Shown here piece after piece: positions 37,476-46,540 of a stretch of DNA of 64,000 nt (position 1 is its first letter; every line of letters starts with the position of its first letter). The stretch is taken from assembly GCF_004137795.1 (NCBI RefSeq), contig NZ_NWTM01000001.1, positions 2,097,229 through 2,161,228 of the forward strand. Reading direction: 5' to 3'. Under the pieces are notes generated by a model. It did no database searches. It was not told the DNA's origin and saw only the letters and a program-made list of their open reading frames with translations. The DNA comes from Pectobacterium zantedeschiae. GTDB lineage: Bacteria > Pseudomonadota > Gammaproteobacteria > Enterobacterales > Enterobacteriaceae. Both the position numbers and the translations under genes were made by a program.

Positions 37476-38642
37476 TCAGACACCAATGGCATATTTCAAT
37501 GCGCGCTGTTTTAACGCACCAGCGCGCTGTGCAACCATCAGCGCCATATTACGGGCAAAACTCAGCGGCGGTAATGCGTTACTAAACGCGTTATAGAATA
37601 AATCCATCCCGCTTTGCATCATCAGGTTATCCGGTAGACGGCGGCACTGATAGCGGCGTAAAACACGTTCAGAGGCCCACTCTTCTCCCGCATTACGCGC
37701 GTTGATCAACACATCCAGCAGCGCTTCAACATCGCGATATCCCAAATTAACGCCCTGCCCTGCCAACGGATTAATGGTATGGGCCGCATCACCCAGCAAG
37801 ACTAAACCGGGCTTGATATAGGTTTGCGCATGGCGTCTAACCAGCGGGAATGACCCGGCTGAGAGCGCTTTGACTGCGCCCAATCGTTCAGGAAAAGCGA
37901 CCGCAATTTCTTTATCCAACTGTGCAAGCGGCATCGCCTGAAGCTGACGAATACGCTGTGGGCTGTCATACCACACCAACGATCCCCATTGGTCAAAGAG
38001 CGGTAAAAACGCTCGCGGGCCGCTCGGAGTGAACTGCTGCCAGGTAACATCCTGCTGCGGTTGTGAAGTTTCAACACCGATCAACATACAAGACTGACGA
38101 TACTGCCAGCCGCTGATGCCAATCCCTGCCCACTGGCGAACCTGAGAGTTCGCGCCATCGGCACCAATAACCAGCGAAGCCGTTAGCTTCTGCCCGTCGG
38201 CAAGCTGTAAACACCAGCTATCATCCGTACGCTGCAGGCCTTGCGGCGTAGCTGGGCAATAACATTGGCAACGGCTCTCTTCCTGTAAACTTTCCCAGAG
38301 TGCCAGTTGCAGCACACGGTTTTCCACCATGAAACCCAGTTCAGGCAGGTGAATATCGGCGGCATCAAAAACGACTCTGGCATTCTCCCATTCCCAGGTT
38401 TCCAGCCGTCGATAAGGCGCGCTGCGCATCTGCCTCACTCGCTGCCACGCCCCTAGTTCTTTCAATAGCGCAACCGACGCATAGCCAATCGCTGAGATCC
38501 GTAAATCTGGTGGACTGGCAGCATCAAACGGCGTCGGCATTTCCTGCTCAATCACCGCAACCTGGAATCCTTGTTGTGCCAGCCCAAGCGCCGCAGCCGC
38601 ACCGACCATTCCACCGCCAACCACAATCGCATCGTAATGCAT
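37476..38642 (-). CDS. ubiF: 3-demethoxyubiquinol 3-hydroxylase
   Basis: A 388-residue FAD-dependent aromatic hydroxylase acting in ubiquinone synthesis. FAD-binding motifs: VVGGGMVGAAAALGLAQQGF near residues 7-26, the DG motif in VIGADGANSQVRQWAG near 157-172, and the GD motif GLVLLGDAAHTINPLAGQG near 275-293. UbiH and VisC are paralogues with the same folds; position next to miaB, divergent as in E. coli, supports UbiF. Length matches E. coli UbiF (391). Confidence 0.93.
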   Translation of the reverse strand: MHYDAIVVGGGMVGAAAALGLAQQGFQVAVIEQEMPTPFDAASPPDLRISAIGYASVALLKELGAWQRVRQMRSAPYRRLETWEWENARVVFDAADIHLPELGFMVENRVLQLALWESLQEESRCQCYCPATPQGLQRTDDSWCLQLADGQKLTASLVIGADGANSQVRQWAGIGISGWQYRQSCMLIGVETSQPQQDVTWQQFTPSGPRAFLPLFDQWGSLVWYDSPQRIRQLQAMPLAQLDKEIAVAFPERLGAVKALSAGSFPLVRRHAQTYIKPGLVLLGDAAHTINPLAGQGVNLGYRDVEALLDVLINARNAGEEWASERVLRRYQCRRLPDNLMMQSGMDLFYNAFSNALPPLSFARNMALMVAQRAGALKQRALKYAIGV

Positions 38643-38869
38643 ATTGGCTTTATCCTCTCTGGTTCTGGTTTATTCACACCAGTAAAAATGCCTGAAAATA
38701 GTGTACTGGATTTGCGGGTGATTTTTCAGAAAAGCCGCATTTTTATAGAAAGTAAGGAGTTAACAAATCAGCTCATCTTCCAGTACTGGTCACAACGTCA
38801 GCTAACGATTACAATACCCACCCCAAATGAGGGGAATCTTTCTTATCCGCACTGAGTAATGGCAAGTCG

Positions 38870-40294
38870 ATGACAAAAAAACTGCATATTAAAACCTGGG
38901 GCTGTCAGATGAATGAGTACGATTCATCAAAGATGGCTGATTTACTGGGAAGTACGCACGGCTATGAGCTTACTGAAATCGCTGAAGAAGCTGATGTCTT
39001 GCTGCTCAATACCTGCTCGATCCGTGAAAAGGCGCAGGAAAAGGTCTTCCATCAACTTGGTCGCTGGAAAGCGCTGAAAGATCTTAATCCGAATTTGATT
39101 ATTGGCGTCGGTGGCTGTGTTGCATCGCAGGAAGGCGCGCACATTCGTGAGCGTGCGCACTACGTTGACGTTATTTTTGGCCCACAAACGCTGCACCGCC
39201 TGCCGGAAATGATTAATCACGTTCAGGGCACACGTAGCCCCATCGTTGACATCAGTTTCCCTGAAATCGAAAAATTTGACCGCCTGCCAGAACCGCGCGC
39301 CGAAGGACCAACGGCATTCGTCTCCATCATGGAAGGCTGCAATAAATATTGCACATTCTGCGTTGTGCCTTATACCCGTGGCGAAGAAGTCAGCCGCCCA
39401 TGTGATGATGTACTGTTTGAAATCGCTCTACTGGCCGCGCAAGGCGTGCGTGAAGTTAACCTTCTGGGGCAAAACGTTAACGCCTATCGCGGCGAAACCT
39501 ATGACGGTGAAATCTGCTCTTTTGCTGAGCTGCTGCGTCTGGTCGCCGCCATTGATGGGATCGATCGTGTCCGCTTCACCACCAGCCATCCAATTGAGTT
39601 CACAGACGATATTATCAGCGTTTATGAGGACACACCGGAGCTGGTCAGCTTCCTGCATTTGCCAGTGCAAAGCGGTTCTGACCGCGTACTGACAATGATG
39701 AAACGCCGTCATACCGCACTGGAATACAAGGCCATCATTCGTAAGCTGCACAATGCACGTCCAGGCATCCTGATTAGCTCTGACTTTATCATTGGCTTCC
39801 CTGGCGAAACGCAGGCTGACTTTGAACAAACGATGAAGCTGATTGCCGATGTGAATTTCGATATGAGCTACAGCTTTGTCTACTCTGCCCGTCCGGGAAC
39901 ACCGGCTGCGGATATGGTCGATGACGTACCGGAAGAAGAGAAAAAACAGCGTCTTTACCTTCTGCAAGAACGCATCACCCAGCAGGCTATGCGATTTAGC
40001 CGCCTCATGTTGGGCACCGTTCAGCGTATTCTGGTGGAAGGTACCTCGCGTAAGAGCGTGATGGAGTTGTCTGGTCGTACGGAAAACAACCGGGTCGTCA
40101 ACTTCGAAGGGACGCCGGATATGATTGGTAAATTTGTCGATGTTGAAATCGTTGATGTTTATACCAACTCGCTGCGTGGCATCGTGGTGCGTACCGAAGA
40201 TCAAATGGATCTGCGCGTACATGAATCACCGTCTTCCGTAATTGCTCGAACCCGTAAAGAGAACGAGATCGGCGTCGGATTCTACCAGCCGTAA
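38870..40294 (+). CDS. miaB: tRNA-2-methylthio-N6-dimethylallyladenosine synthase
   Basis: A 474-residue radical-SAM methylthiotransferase that modifies A37 of tRNAs reading UNN codons. The UPF0004 domain carries the first cluster cysteines (C12 in [12 protein letters not shown], others in [11 protein letters not shown] and [11 protein letters not shown]). The radical-SAM motif CNKYCTFC is near 157-164. A C-terminal TRAM domain lies at about 378-441. Length equals E. coli MiaB. AAGTCG and GGCAAG precede the ATG at 38870. It is divergent from ubiF and followed by a terminator. Confidence 0.98.
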   Translation: MTKKLHIKTWGCQMNEYDSSKMADLLGSTHGYELTEIAEEADVLLLNTCSIREKAQEKVFHQLGRWKALKDLNPNLIIGVGGCVASQEGAHIRERAHYVDVIFGPQTLHRLPEMINHVQGTRSPIVDISFPEIEKFDRLPEPRAEGPTAFVSIMEGCNKYCTFCVVPYTRGEEVSRPCDDVLFEIALLAAQGVREVNLLGQNVNAYRGETYDGEICSFAELLRLVAAIDGIDRVRFTTSHPIEFTDDIISVYEDTPELVSFLHLPVQSGSDRVLTMMKRRHTALEYKAIIRKLHNARPGILISSDFIIGFPGETQADFEQTMKLIADVNFDMSYSFVYSARPGTPAADMVDDVPEEEKKQRLYLLQERITQQAMRFSRLMLGTVQRILVEGTSRKSVMELSGRTENNRVVNFEGTPDMIGKFVDVEIVDVYTNSLRGIVVRTEDQMDLRVHESPSSVIARTRKENEIGVGFYQP

Positions 40295-40638
40295 TCGACT
40301 TTCATTCGCTTGAATATTATTGTGGGTGGCTCTGCCGCCCATTTTTTATGCCGGGCTATCCCTACCTGCCACCCCTCGGGCCGCTGCCTTACAGCGTTGA
40401 AAAACGCTCCCCGCGTTTTTTTATGGCAGGCTATCTTTAACCTTCAATCCACTTCAATTTCATGACGCTTACATTTGCTTTTGCGAAGCAGCATCCCAAT
40501 ATCATTATTGTGACTTGCAGCATTGGGCATTCACGATGAATAATTCACTCACATGGCGGACACATCAGGCCATCTGATAACAGTTCATTTTGTGCGGGCA
40601 GAAATCGTGCCAGCACAGTAACGCTCAAGAGGAATAAT
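40295..40638. other. miaB-ybeZ intergenic region
   Basis: A 344 bp spacer. After the miaB terminator there is a GC-rich hairpin region, 40373-40437, in which AAAAACGC (40400-40407) pairs with GCGTTTTT (40413-40420), within outer arms CTGCC and GGCAG. The remaining 200 bases should hold the ybeZ operon promoter; none is certain. No gene. Confidence 0.55.
40324..40347 (+). terminator. Rho-independent terminator of miaB
   Basis: GGGTGGC-TCT-GCCGCCC followed by ATTTTTT; the stem has one G-U pair as RNA. Confidence 0.87.
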
Positions 40639-41697
40639 TTGAACGTAACGACAAAAGAAATTGCCCTTGAACCCGCAGATAATCAACGCCTGCTCAGCCT
40701 TTGCGGTCCATTTGATGACAATATTAAGCAGTTAGAGCGCCGCTTAGGCATCGAAATCAATCGCAGAGACAATCAGTTCAAACTGGTCGGCAAGAGCCTG
40801 CTGACTCAGGCTGCGGCTGACATCCTACAACGTCTGTATGTCGATACAGCTCCGGTACGTGGTGTCATCGGTGATATCGATCCTGAACAAATCCACCTTG
40901 CAATTAAAGAATCTCGCGTGCTGGAGCAGTCTGCGGAACACGTTCCTGACTATGGCAAAGTGGTCAATATCCGTACCAAGCGCGGCGTAATCAAACCGCG
41001 CACGCCGAATCAAGCACAGTATGTCGCCAACATCCTCGATCACGACATCACGTTCGGCGTTGGCCCGGCGGGTACGGGGAAAACCTACCTGGCCGTCGCC
41101 GCCGCCGTGGATGCATTGGAACGTCAGGATATTCGCCGTATTCTGTTAACTCGCCCAGCGGTCGAAGCCGGTGAGAAACTGGGCTTCCTGCCTGGCGATC
41201 TCAGCCAGAAAGTCGATCCCTACCTGCGCCCACTTTATGATGCCCTGTTTGAAATGCTGGGCTTTGAGCGTGTCGAGAAGCTTATCGAACGTAATGTGAT
41301 TGAAGTTGCGCCACTGGCTTACATGCGTGGCCGAACGCTGAACGATGCCTTTATCATTCTGGATGAAAGCCAGAATACCACCATCGAACAGATGAAAATG
41401 TTCCTGACACGTATCGGGTTCAACTCAAAAGCCGTCATCACTGGCGACGTCACACAGATAGACCTGCCAAAGAATCTGAAATCCGGCTTACGCCACGCGA
41501 TTGAAGTGCTGACCGATGTGGAAGAGATTAGCTTTAATTTTTTCCACAGCGAAGACGTAGTACGTCATCCGGTGGTTGCGCGGATTGTGAATGCCTATGA
41601 AGCGTGGGAAAATGCCGACCAGAAACGTAAAGACGCCTTAGCAGAACAGCGTAAGCGTGAAGCGCAGGCAGCGGCATCAGATCAGGAGCAAAAATGA
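40639..41697 (+). CDS. ybeZ: PhoH-family ATPase YbeZ
   Basis: A 352-residue PhoH-like P-loop NTPase. Walker A GPAGTGKT is at 142-149; Walker [12 protein letters not shown] is near 235-245; an N-terminal KH-like RNA-binding part precedes them. The C-terminal tail is charged. YbeZ partners with the endoribonuclease YbeY in rRNA processing. The gene begins with TTG at 40639 (TTGAACGTAACG) after AAGAGGAA; this start fits the family, with no nearby ATG. The stop overlaps the ybeY start by four bases (ATGA). Confidence 0.95.
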   Translation: MNVTTKEIALEPADNQRLLSLCGPFDDNIKQLERRLGIEINRRDNQFKLVGKSLLTQAAADILQRLYVDTAPVRGVIGDIDPEQIHLAIKESRVLEQSAEHVPDYGKVVNIRTKRGVIKPRTPNQAQYVANILDHDITFGVGPAGTGKTYLAVAAAVDALERQDIRRILLTRPAVEAGEKLGFLPGDLSQKVDPYLRPLYDALFEMLGFERVEKLIERNVIEVAPLAYMRGRTLNDAFIILDESQNTTIEQMKMFLTRIGFNSKAVITGDVTQIDLPKNLKSGLRHAIEVLTDVEEISFNFFHSEDVVRHPVVARIVNAYEAWENADQKRKDALAEQRKREAQAAASDQEQK

Positions 41698-42173
41698 GTC
41701 AGGTGATTCTCGATTTACAAATCGCCAGTGAGCAAGCGCAGGGACTACCGGAAGAAAAAGACTTTCAGCGCTGGCTGGAAGGCGTTCTGCCGCAGTTTCA
41801 GGAAATCTCTGAAGTCACCATCCGTATCGTGGATGAAGCAGAAAGTCGCGACCTGAACAATACCTATCGCGGTAAAGACAAACCGACCAACGTGCTGTCG
41901 TTTCCTTTTGAAGCACCGCCCGAAGTCGAGCTTCCTCTGCTTGGCGATTTAATCATCTGTCGTCAGGTTGTCGAACATGAAGCAACAGAGCAGGAAAAAA
42001 CCGCAGAAGAGCACTGGGCGCACATGGTTGTCCATGGTAGCCTGCATCTGCTAGGGTATGACCATATCGAAGACAGCGAAGCCGAAGAAATGGAAGCGCT
42101 GGAAACCGAGATTATGCAGAGTATGGGTTATGCCGATCCTTACCTTGCAGAAAAAGATGGCCTCACCGAATAA
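41694..42173 (+). CDS. ybeY: rRNA maturation endoribonuclease YbeY
   Basis: A 159-residue zinc-dependent metalloprotein needed for 16S rRNA 3'-end maturation and ribosome quality control. The metal site is [11 protein letters not shown] with H114, H118 and H124. [18 protein letters not shown] near residues 57-74 is the conserved substrate-side segment. Length is close to E. coli (155). It overlaps ybeZ by four bases. A 386 bp gap with a repeat element separates it from corC, which in E. coli is close behind. Confidence 0.97.
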   Translation: MSQVILDLQIASEQAQGLPEEKDFQRWLEGVLPQFQEISEVTIRIVDEAESRDLNNTYRGKDKPTNVLSFPFEAPPEVELPLLGDLIICRQVVEHEATEQEKTAEEHWAHMVVHGSLHLLGYDHIEDSEAEEMEALETEIMQSMGYADPYLAEKDGLTE

Positions 42174-42559
42174 ATAGAAATACATTTTATATGACCCTAA
42201 ATAATTCGAGTGCAGGACAAAACGTTATCGTTTTGAACAACGCAAAGCGTTGGCCCGCTAGGGCGAGTACCATTTATGGGACTCGTAACGCGGCAAGGGA
42301 GTGAATCCCGATGAGCTTACTCAGGTAAGTGAGTCGGGTGAGTGACAAATCTGCCAGAGGCAGGTTTGAACGCTGCTTGCAGCGACCCCTGCGGGGCGAG
42401 ACACACATCAGTGTGTCGAGTAGCGCAGCCAACGCACGTGCAGCTTGAAGTATGACGGGTCTGCTCGAGATCGGGAAGATGTCGGGTACTTATCAGCAAC
42501 TGTGCCGCTTCCAGTTGCTGGCAATAATTCCTTAACAAGAGTGATGTTAATTAAAACGC
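42174..42559. other. ybeY-corC gap
   Basis: A 386 bp interval within an otherwise compact operon. It is mostly the family B repeat element at 42191-42460; the last 100 bases lead into corC. No gene. Confidence 0.65.
42191..42460. repeat. Dispersed repeat family B element, 270 bp
   Basis: The left end ATGACCCTAAATAATTCGAG and right end CAGCTTGAAGTATGACGGGT match the ends at 7614/7752. Inside are a series of hairpins: AAATCTGCC/GGCAGGTTT near 42344-42367, CGCTGC/GCAGCG near 42371-42384, and GACACAC/GTGTGTC near 42400-42417. No reading frame. It would be transcribed between ybeY and corC. Confidence 0.8.
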
Positions 42560-43438
42560 ATGAGCGACGACCATTCTCAAAACAGCGATGCACCCAGTCC
42601 CAAAAAGGGCTTCTTTTCTCTTATTCTTAATCAGCTTTTTCACGGCGAGCCAAAAGATCGTAACGGTTTACTCACACTGATTCGTGATTCCGAACAGAAT
42701 GAACTGATCGATCCTGAAACACGAGATATGCTCGAAGGCGTCATGGATATCGCCGACCAGCGTGTACGCGACATTATGATCCCCCGCTCGCAGATGATTA
42801 CGCTCAAGCGCGATCAAACGTTGGAAGAGTGTCTGGACGTGATTATCGAATCCGCCCATTCCCGCTTCCCCGTTATTAGCGAAGATAAAGACCACATTGA
42901 AGGCATCCTGATGGCCAAGGATTTGCTGCCGTTTATGCGCAGCGATTCCGAACCGTTCAGTATGGATAAAGTCCTGCGCTCCGCCGTCGTTGTGCCGGAA
43001 AGTAAACGCGTTGACCGGATGCTGAATGAGTTCCGCTCGCTGCGCTATCACATGGCGATTGTCATCGATGAATTTGGTGGCGTATCCGGTTTGGTCACGA
43101 TTGAAGATATTCTTGAACTGATCGTCGGCGAAATTGAAGACGAATATGACGATGAAGAAGACAGAGACATTCGTCAGCTTAATCGTCAGACCTACACCGT
43201 TCGTGCTTTAACCGATATAGAAGATTTTAACGAGGCTTTCGGTACACGGTTCAGCGATGACGAGGTCGATACCATTGGCGGCTTGGTTATGCAATCTTTC
43301 GGCCATCTTCCTGCTCGTGGCGAAACCATCGACATAGAAGGTTACCTGTTTAAGGTTGCGATGGCAGACAGCCGCCGTATTATTCAGGTTCATGTCAGAA
43401 TCCCTGACAACGCCCCTCAACCAAAATTGGAAGAATAA
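42560..43438 (+). CDS. corC: CorC/HlyC-family CBS-domain protein (YbeX)
   Basis: A 292-residue cytoplasmic protein with two CBS domains (about 66-190) and a C-terminal CorC_HlyC domain (about 205-285). The family segment [20 protein letters not shown] near 71-90 starts the CBS pair; [12 protein letters not shown] is an acidic linker; [20 protein letters not shown] lies in the C-terminal domain. Named for cobalt/magnesium efflux in Salmonella; more recent work links YbeX to ribosome metabolism. It precedes lnt by 7 bases. Confidence 0.95.
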   Translation: MSDDHSQNSDAPSPKKGFFSLILNQLFHGEPKDRNGLLTLIRDSEQNELIDPETRDMLEGVMDIADQRVRDIMIPRSQMITLKRDQTLEECLDVIIESAHSRFPVISEDKDHIEGILMAKDLLPFMRSDSEPFSMDKVLRSAVVVPESKRVDRMLNEFRSLRYHMAIVIDEFGGVSGLVTIEDILELIVGEIEDEYDDEEDRDIRQLNRQTYTVRALTDIEDFNEAFGTRFSDDEVDTIGGLVMQSFGHLPARGETIDIEGYLFKVAMADSRRIIQVHVRIPDNAPQPKLEE

Positions 43439-43445
43439 TTTGGCA

Positions 43446-44975
43446 ATGGTTGTCGCTTCTTTTCTACAACGCCAGCAGGTTAAAGCCCTGCTGGCGCTCT
43501 TATTTGGTGCCTGTGGCACACTAGCGTTCTCTCCCTTTGATTTCTGGCCTGCGGCGATTATCTCGCTCATGGGGCTACAGGCGCTGACGCTAAACCGCAC
43601 GAGTCGTCAGTCAGCCTGGATCGGATTTTGCTGGGGACTAGGTCTGTTCGGCAGCGGCGTAAACTGGGTTTACGTCAGCATCTCGCAATTTGGCGGAATG
43701 CCGGGCCCAGTCAATGTTGCGCTAGTCATTCTGCTTGCAGCCTATTTGTCTCTCTATCCTCTGCTGTTTTCCGCCTTGCTCTCGCGACTGTGGCCGAAAA
43801 CAACGCTATGGCGTCTGGCACTCGCCGCCCCCGTACTCTGGCAGTTAACAGAATTTCTGCGCGGCTGGGTGCTCACCGGTTTCCCGTGGCTGCAATTCGG
43901 CTACAGCCAGATTGACGGCCCGCTAAAAGGTATTGCACCCATTCTGGGTATCGACACCATTACCTTCCTCTTGATGAGCCTCAGCGGGCTACTCGTTTAT
44001 GCCATCAATCAACGCAAGGTCGTCCCAGCGGCCATTGCTATCGGTGTTTTCGTTTTATCATGGCCACTGCGCAACGTGCAGTGGTATACCCTGCAACCTG
44101 AACGCGCCGTCAATGTCGCACTGGTGCAGGGCAACATCCCTCAGGCTATGAAGTGGGAACAAGATGAGCTGCTGAACACCCTGAGGATATATTTGGATAA
44201 CAGTCTGCCCTACATGGACAAGGCACCTATCGTTATCTGGCCGGAAACGGCAATTCCTGATATTGAAAGCCGTCAGAACGCTTATTTAAAGCAAATTGAC
44301 GATATCCTGCGTAGCCGTAATAGCAGCCTGATTACGGGTATCGTCGATATTCGGCGCGATGGCAATAAGACCGATTTTTATAACTCAATTATCGTACTCG
44401 GCGACAAAGAGCCGTACAGCTATCCCACGACGAACCGCTACAACAAAAACCATCTGGTGCCTTTTGGCGAGTTTGTTCCGCTGGAAACATTGTTACGCCC
44501 ACTGGCTCCGTTCTTCGATCTTCCGATGTCGTCATTTAGCCGTGGAGACTATGTTCAGCCACAGCTTTCTGTCCATGGTTTCAAACTTAATGCCGCCATT
44601 TGTTATGAAATCATCTTAGGCCAACAGGTGCGTGATAATTTCCGGCCAGACACCGATATGCTGCTGACCATCTCAAACGACGCCTGGTTCGGTCACTCAA
44701 TCGGCCCATGGCAACATTTCCAGATGGCACGTATGCGAGCGCTGGAATTAGGGCGTCCTCTGGTTCGTAGTACCAATAACGGCGTCACTGCGGTGATTGC
44801 GCCCGATGGCGAGGTCAGCGCCAGTCTGCCGCAATTTACGCGTGCAGTGCTGGACACGCAGGTCGTTCCTGCAACTGGAATAACGCCTTATGCCCGTTTC
44901 GGGTCCTGGCCGCTCTGGATCGTAACGCTGTTGGGTGGCGTTGTAGCTGTATTCTACGGTTTACGTCGCCGATAA
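43446..44975 (+). CDS. lnt: Apolipoprotein N-acyltransferase
   Basis: A 509-residue inner-membrane enzyme adding the third acyl chain to lipoproteins. About seven N-terminal transmembrane segments (to residue 210) precede a nitrilase-like periplasmic domain. Catalytic residues expected from the family lie in VIWPETAIP (Glu), [14 protein letters not shown] (Lys) and [10 protein letters not shown] (Cys386). Length agrees with E. coli (512). GGAAGAA is 10 bases before the ATG at 43446; an in-frame TTG at 43440 is closer to it and is an alternative start. A terminator follows. Confidence 0.96.
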   Translation: MVVASFLQRQQVKALLALLFGACGTLAFSPFDFWPAAIISLMGLQALTLNRTSRQSAWIGFCWGLGLFGSGVNWVYVSISQFGGMPGPVNVALVILLAAYLSLYPLLFSALLSRLWPKTTLWRLALAAPVLWQLTEFLRGWVLTGFPWLQFGYSQIDGPLKGIAPILGIDTITFLLMSLSGLLVYAINQRKVVPAAIAIGVFVLSWPLRNVQWYTLQPERAVNVALVQGNIPQAMKWEQDELLNTLRIYLDNSLPYMDKAPIVIWPETAIPDIESRQNAYLKQIDDILRSRNSSLITGIVDIRRDGNKTDFYNSIIVLGDKEPYSYPTTNRYNKNHLVPFGEFVPLETLLRPLAPFFDLPMSSFSRGDYVQPQLSVHGFKLNAAICYEIILGQQVRDNFRPDTDMLLTISNDAWFGHSIGPWQHFQMARMRALELGRPLVRSTNNGVTAVIAPDGEVSASLPQFTRAVLDTQVVPATGITPYARFGSWPLWIVTLLGGVVAVFYGLRRR

Positions 44976-44999
44976 TAGTCCCTTCCTCACTTCCCTAAG

Positions 45000-45023
45000 G
45001 GCATGCTTTTGCATGCCTTTTTT
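45000..45023 (+). terminator. Rho-independent terminator of lnt
   Basis: GGCATGC-TTTT-GCATGCC followed by TTTTTTAT, just after the lnt stop. Confidence 0.92.
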
Positions 45024-45028
45024 ATTTA

Positions 45029-45043
45029 TGGCACGGTATTTGC
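45029..45043 (+). promoter_or_regulatory. Sigma-54 promoter upstream of gltI
   Basis: TGGCACG-GTAT-TTGC matches every fixed position of the -24/-12 consensus TGGCACG-N4-TTGC. Transcription would start near 45055, giving a leader of about 370 bases before gltI. No other GG-N10-GC element is found between here and gltI. Confidence 0.8.
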
Positions 45044-45124
45044 CTCTTATTACTCTGTAAATGGTTGTTTCTGTACTTTTTTGGATATTACGTCAGCTTA
45101 AAGCCCCTTCTCAGGGCAAGTAAC

Positions 45125-45139
45125 GCACCAAATTGGTGC
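45125..45139. promoter_or_regulatory. NtrC-type binding site 1
   Basis: GCACC-AAATT-GGTGC, a perfect match to the GCACC-N5-GGTGC NtrC core. Its centre is about 75-80 bases downstream of the predicted sigma-54 start site. Confidence 0.75.
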
Positions 45140-45153
45140 CAACCTCTGACATT

Positions 45154-45168
45154 GCTGCCATTTGGTGC
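45154..45168. promoter_or_regulatory. NtrC-type binding site 2
   Basis: GCTGC-CATTT-GGTGC, with one perfect and one weaker half-site. Its centre is 29 bp from site 1, near three helical turns, as expected for cooperative NtrC dimers. Confidence 0.6.
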
Positions 45169-45315
45169 GGCAGATATCGCAAAAAGAAAACATTTCCATT
45201 TCAATCTATTTACAATCAGCTATTTTTTAACTGTGTACGCAGTAACTTCGCGCTTTAACGGTGCAACGTTATCACTGGGAAGTAGCAAAGTGTCATGAGT
45301 GACTCAGCGATGCGA

Positions 45316-45346
45316 TGTTAACTTGAAGACAGTGTTAACTTGAAGA
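45316..45346. repeat. Tandem direct repeat TGTTAACTTGAAGA
   Basis: The same 14 bases occur at 45316-45329 and 45333-45346, a 17 bp period. Each contains the palindrome GTTAAC. It lies 78 bases before gltI; it may be an operator pair or a small duplication. Confidence 0.6.
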
Positions 45347-45423
45347 TAACGAACACATTAACCATATGGTTATTGATGACAGCGCTATAACTATTGCAGC
45401 AACGACAGCAAAGGAGTTAGAAC

Positions 45424-46320
45424 ATGCAAATGCGTAAACTGGCATTATCACTGATTCTGCTTGGCACTGCCGCCAGTGCAGCCCAGGCTGAAGATCTGGC
45501 CGGTACATTGAAAAAGGTCAAAGATAATGGCGTGATCGTCATTGGCCACCGTGAATCATCCGTCCCTTTTTCTTACTACGATAATACGCAGAAAGTCGTC
45601 GGCTATTCTCAGGCCTACTCTGACAAAATTGTCGAAGCGATTAAGAAAAAACTGGATGCGCCTAACCTGCAGGTCAAACTACTTCCTATTACCTCTCAGA
45701 ACCGCATCCCTCTGTTGCAAAACGGTACATTCGATTTGGAATGTGGTTCAACGACCAACAACCTGGAACGCCAGAAACAAGCCGCGTTCTCTAATACCAT
45801 TTTCGTTGTCGGTACGCGCCTGTTAACCAAAAAAGATTCCGGCATCAAAGATTTCCCGGATTTGGCGGGTAAAACTGTCGTCGTGACCTCCGGTACAACC
45901 TCTGAAGTTCTGCTGAACAAGCTGAATGAAGAAAAACAAATGAAAATGCGCATCATCAGTGCAAAAGATCATGGTGACTCCTTCCGTACGCTGGAAAGCG
46001 GCCGTGCTGTAGCCTTTATGATGGATGATGCCTTATTGGCTGGCGAACGTGCGAAAGCGAAAAGCGCAGATCAATGGGACATCGTCGGTAAAGCACAGTC
46101 CGAAGAAGCCTACGGCTGTATGCTGCGCAAAGACGATCCACAATTCAAGAAACTGGTTGATGACACCATCGCCGAAGTACAAACCTCTGGCGAAGCCGAA
46201 AAATGGTTCGATCGCTGGTTCAAACAACCGATTCCACCAAAAGATCTTAACCTGAACTTTGCACTGTCAGACGAAATGAAAGCGCTGTTCAAAGCGCCAA
46301 ATGACAAAGCACTAAACTAA
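45424..46320 (+). CDS. gltI: Glutamate/aspartate-binding periplasmic protein
   Basis: A 298-residue periplasmic binding protein of the GltIJKL importer. The signal peptide MRKLALSLILLGTAASAAQA is followed by mature EDLAGTLKKVKDNGVIVIGH. Ligand-site segments are RESSVPFSYYDNTQKVVGYS near residues 43-62, LECGSTTNNLERQKQAAFSN near 105-124, and VVVTSGTTSEVLLNKLNEEK near 153-172. It is strongly similar to E. coli GltI throughout. AAGGAG precedes the ATG at 45424 by 8 bases. Expected high expression relative to gltJKL fits the terminator-like spacer after it. Confidence 0.97.
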   Translation: MQMRKLALSLILLGTAASAAQAEDLAGTLKKVKDNGVIVIGHRESSVPFSYYDNTQKVVGYSQAYSDKIVEAIKKKLDAPNLQVKLLPITSQNRIPLLQNGTFDLECGSTTNNLERQKQAAFSNTIFVVGTRLLTKKDSGIKDFPDLAGKTVVVTSGTTSEVLLNKLNEEKQMKMRIISAKDHGDSFRTLESGRAVAFMMDDALLAGERAKAKSADQWDIVGKAQSEEAYGCMLRKDDPQFKKLVDDTIAEVQTSGEAEKWFDRWFKQPIPPKDLNLNFALSDEMKALFKAPNDKALN

Positions 46321-46336
46321 TTAATAATGAGAATAA

Positions 46337-46355
46337 GGGCAGAATCACTCTGCCC
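46337..46355 (+). terminator. Hairpin directly after gltI
   Basis: GGGCAGA-ATCAC-TCTGCCC, 17 bases after the gltI stop. No T-run; likely a 3'-end stabilising or attenuating stem that lets gltI mRNA outnumber gltJKL. Confidence 0.5.
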
Positions 46356-46379
46356 TCTGATTGCTGATTCGTGGCAGGA

Positions 46380-46527
46380 CAGACAGGCATGTGATGGTCG
46401 TTCCCCATCACATGTTGCCCCGAGAAATTTCGATAAACAGGAAAATAAACAATACGCCTGTAGTTTGAAACTGAACGGGAATATGGCCGCTCATCAATCT
46501 TCAGGGTAGCTTCGCTACCCTTTTTTT
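46380..46527 (+). ncRNA. sroC: SroC-like sRNA candidate in the gltI-gltJ spacer
   Basis: In E. coli and Salmonella the gltI-gltJ spacer is cut out as SroC, a sponge of the GcvB sRNA. Here the spacer has the same position and a similar length (220 bases). It contains a strong hairpin, CATGTGATGG (46388-46397) with CCATCACATG (46405-46414), then an unpaired A-rich stretch, and ends in a terminator with seven T. The 5' end is arbitrary. Assignment rests on synteny and structure, not on a sequence match I could compute. Confidence 0.55.
46504..46527 (+). terminator. Terminator/attenuator before gltJ
   Basis: GGGTAGC-TTC-GCTACCC followed by TTTTTTT. It lies 14 bases before the gltJ ATG, so it would reduce read-through into gltJKL and form the 3' end of an SroC-like RNA. 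Confidence 0.9.
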
Positions 46528-46540
46528 ACCGGAGTTCGTT

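Larger units (their letters stand above)
44976..45423. other. lnt-gltI intergenic region
   Basis: A 448 bp control region: the lnt terminator, a perfect sigma-54 promoter (45029-45043), two NtrC-type palindromes (45125-45168), and a 17 bp-period direct repeat of TGTTAACTTGAAGA (45316-45346). A 77-codon open frame at 45065-45298 has no ribosome-binding site or recognisable content. Confidence 0.7.

Noticed and set aside
39428-40222. 264-codon open frame antisense to miaB
   Set aside because: Entirely within the strongly conserved miaB gene; composition is that of a reversed coding frame.
45065-45298. 77-codon frame between lnt and gltI
   Set aside because: No ribosome-binding site, and it covers the NtrC palindromes; no recognisable protein features.
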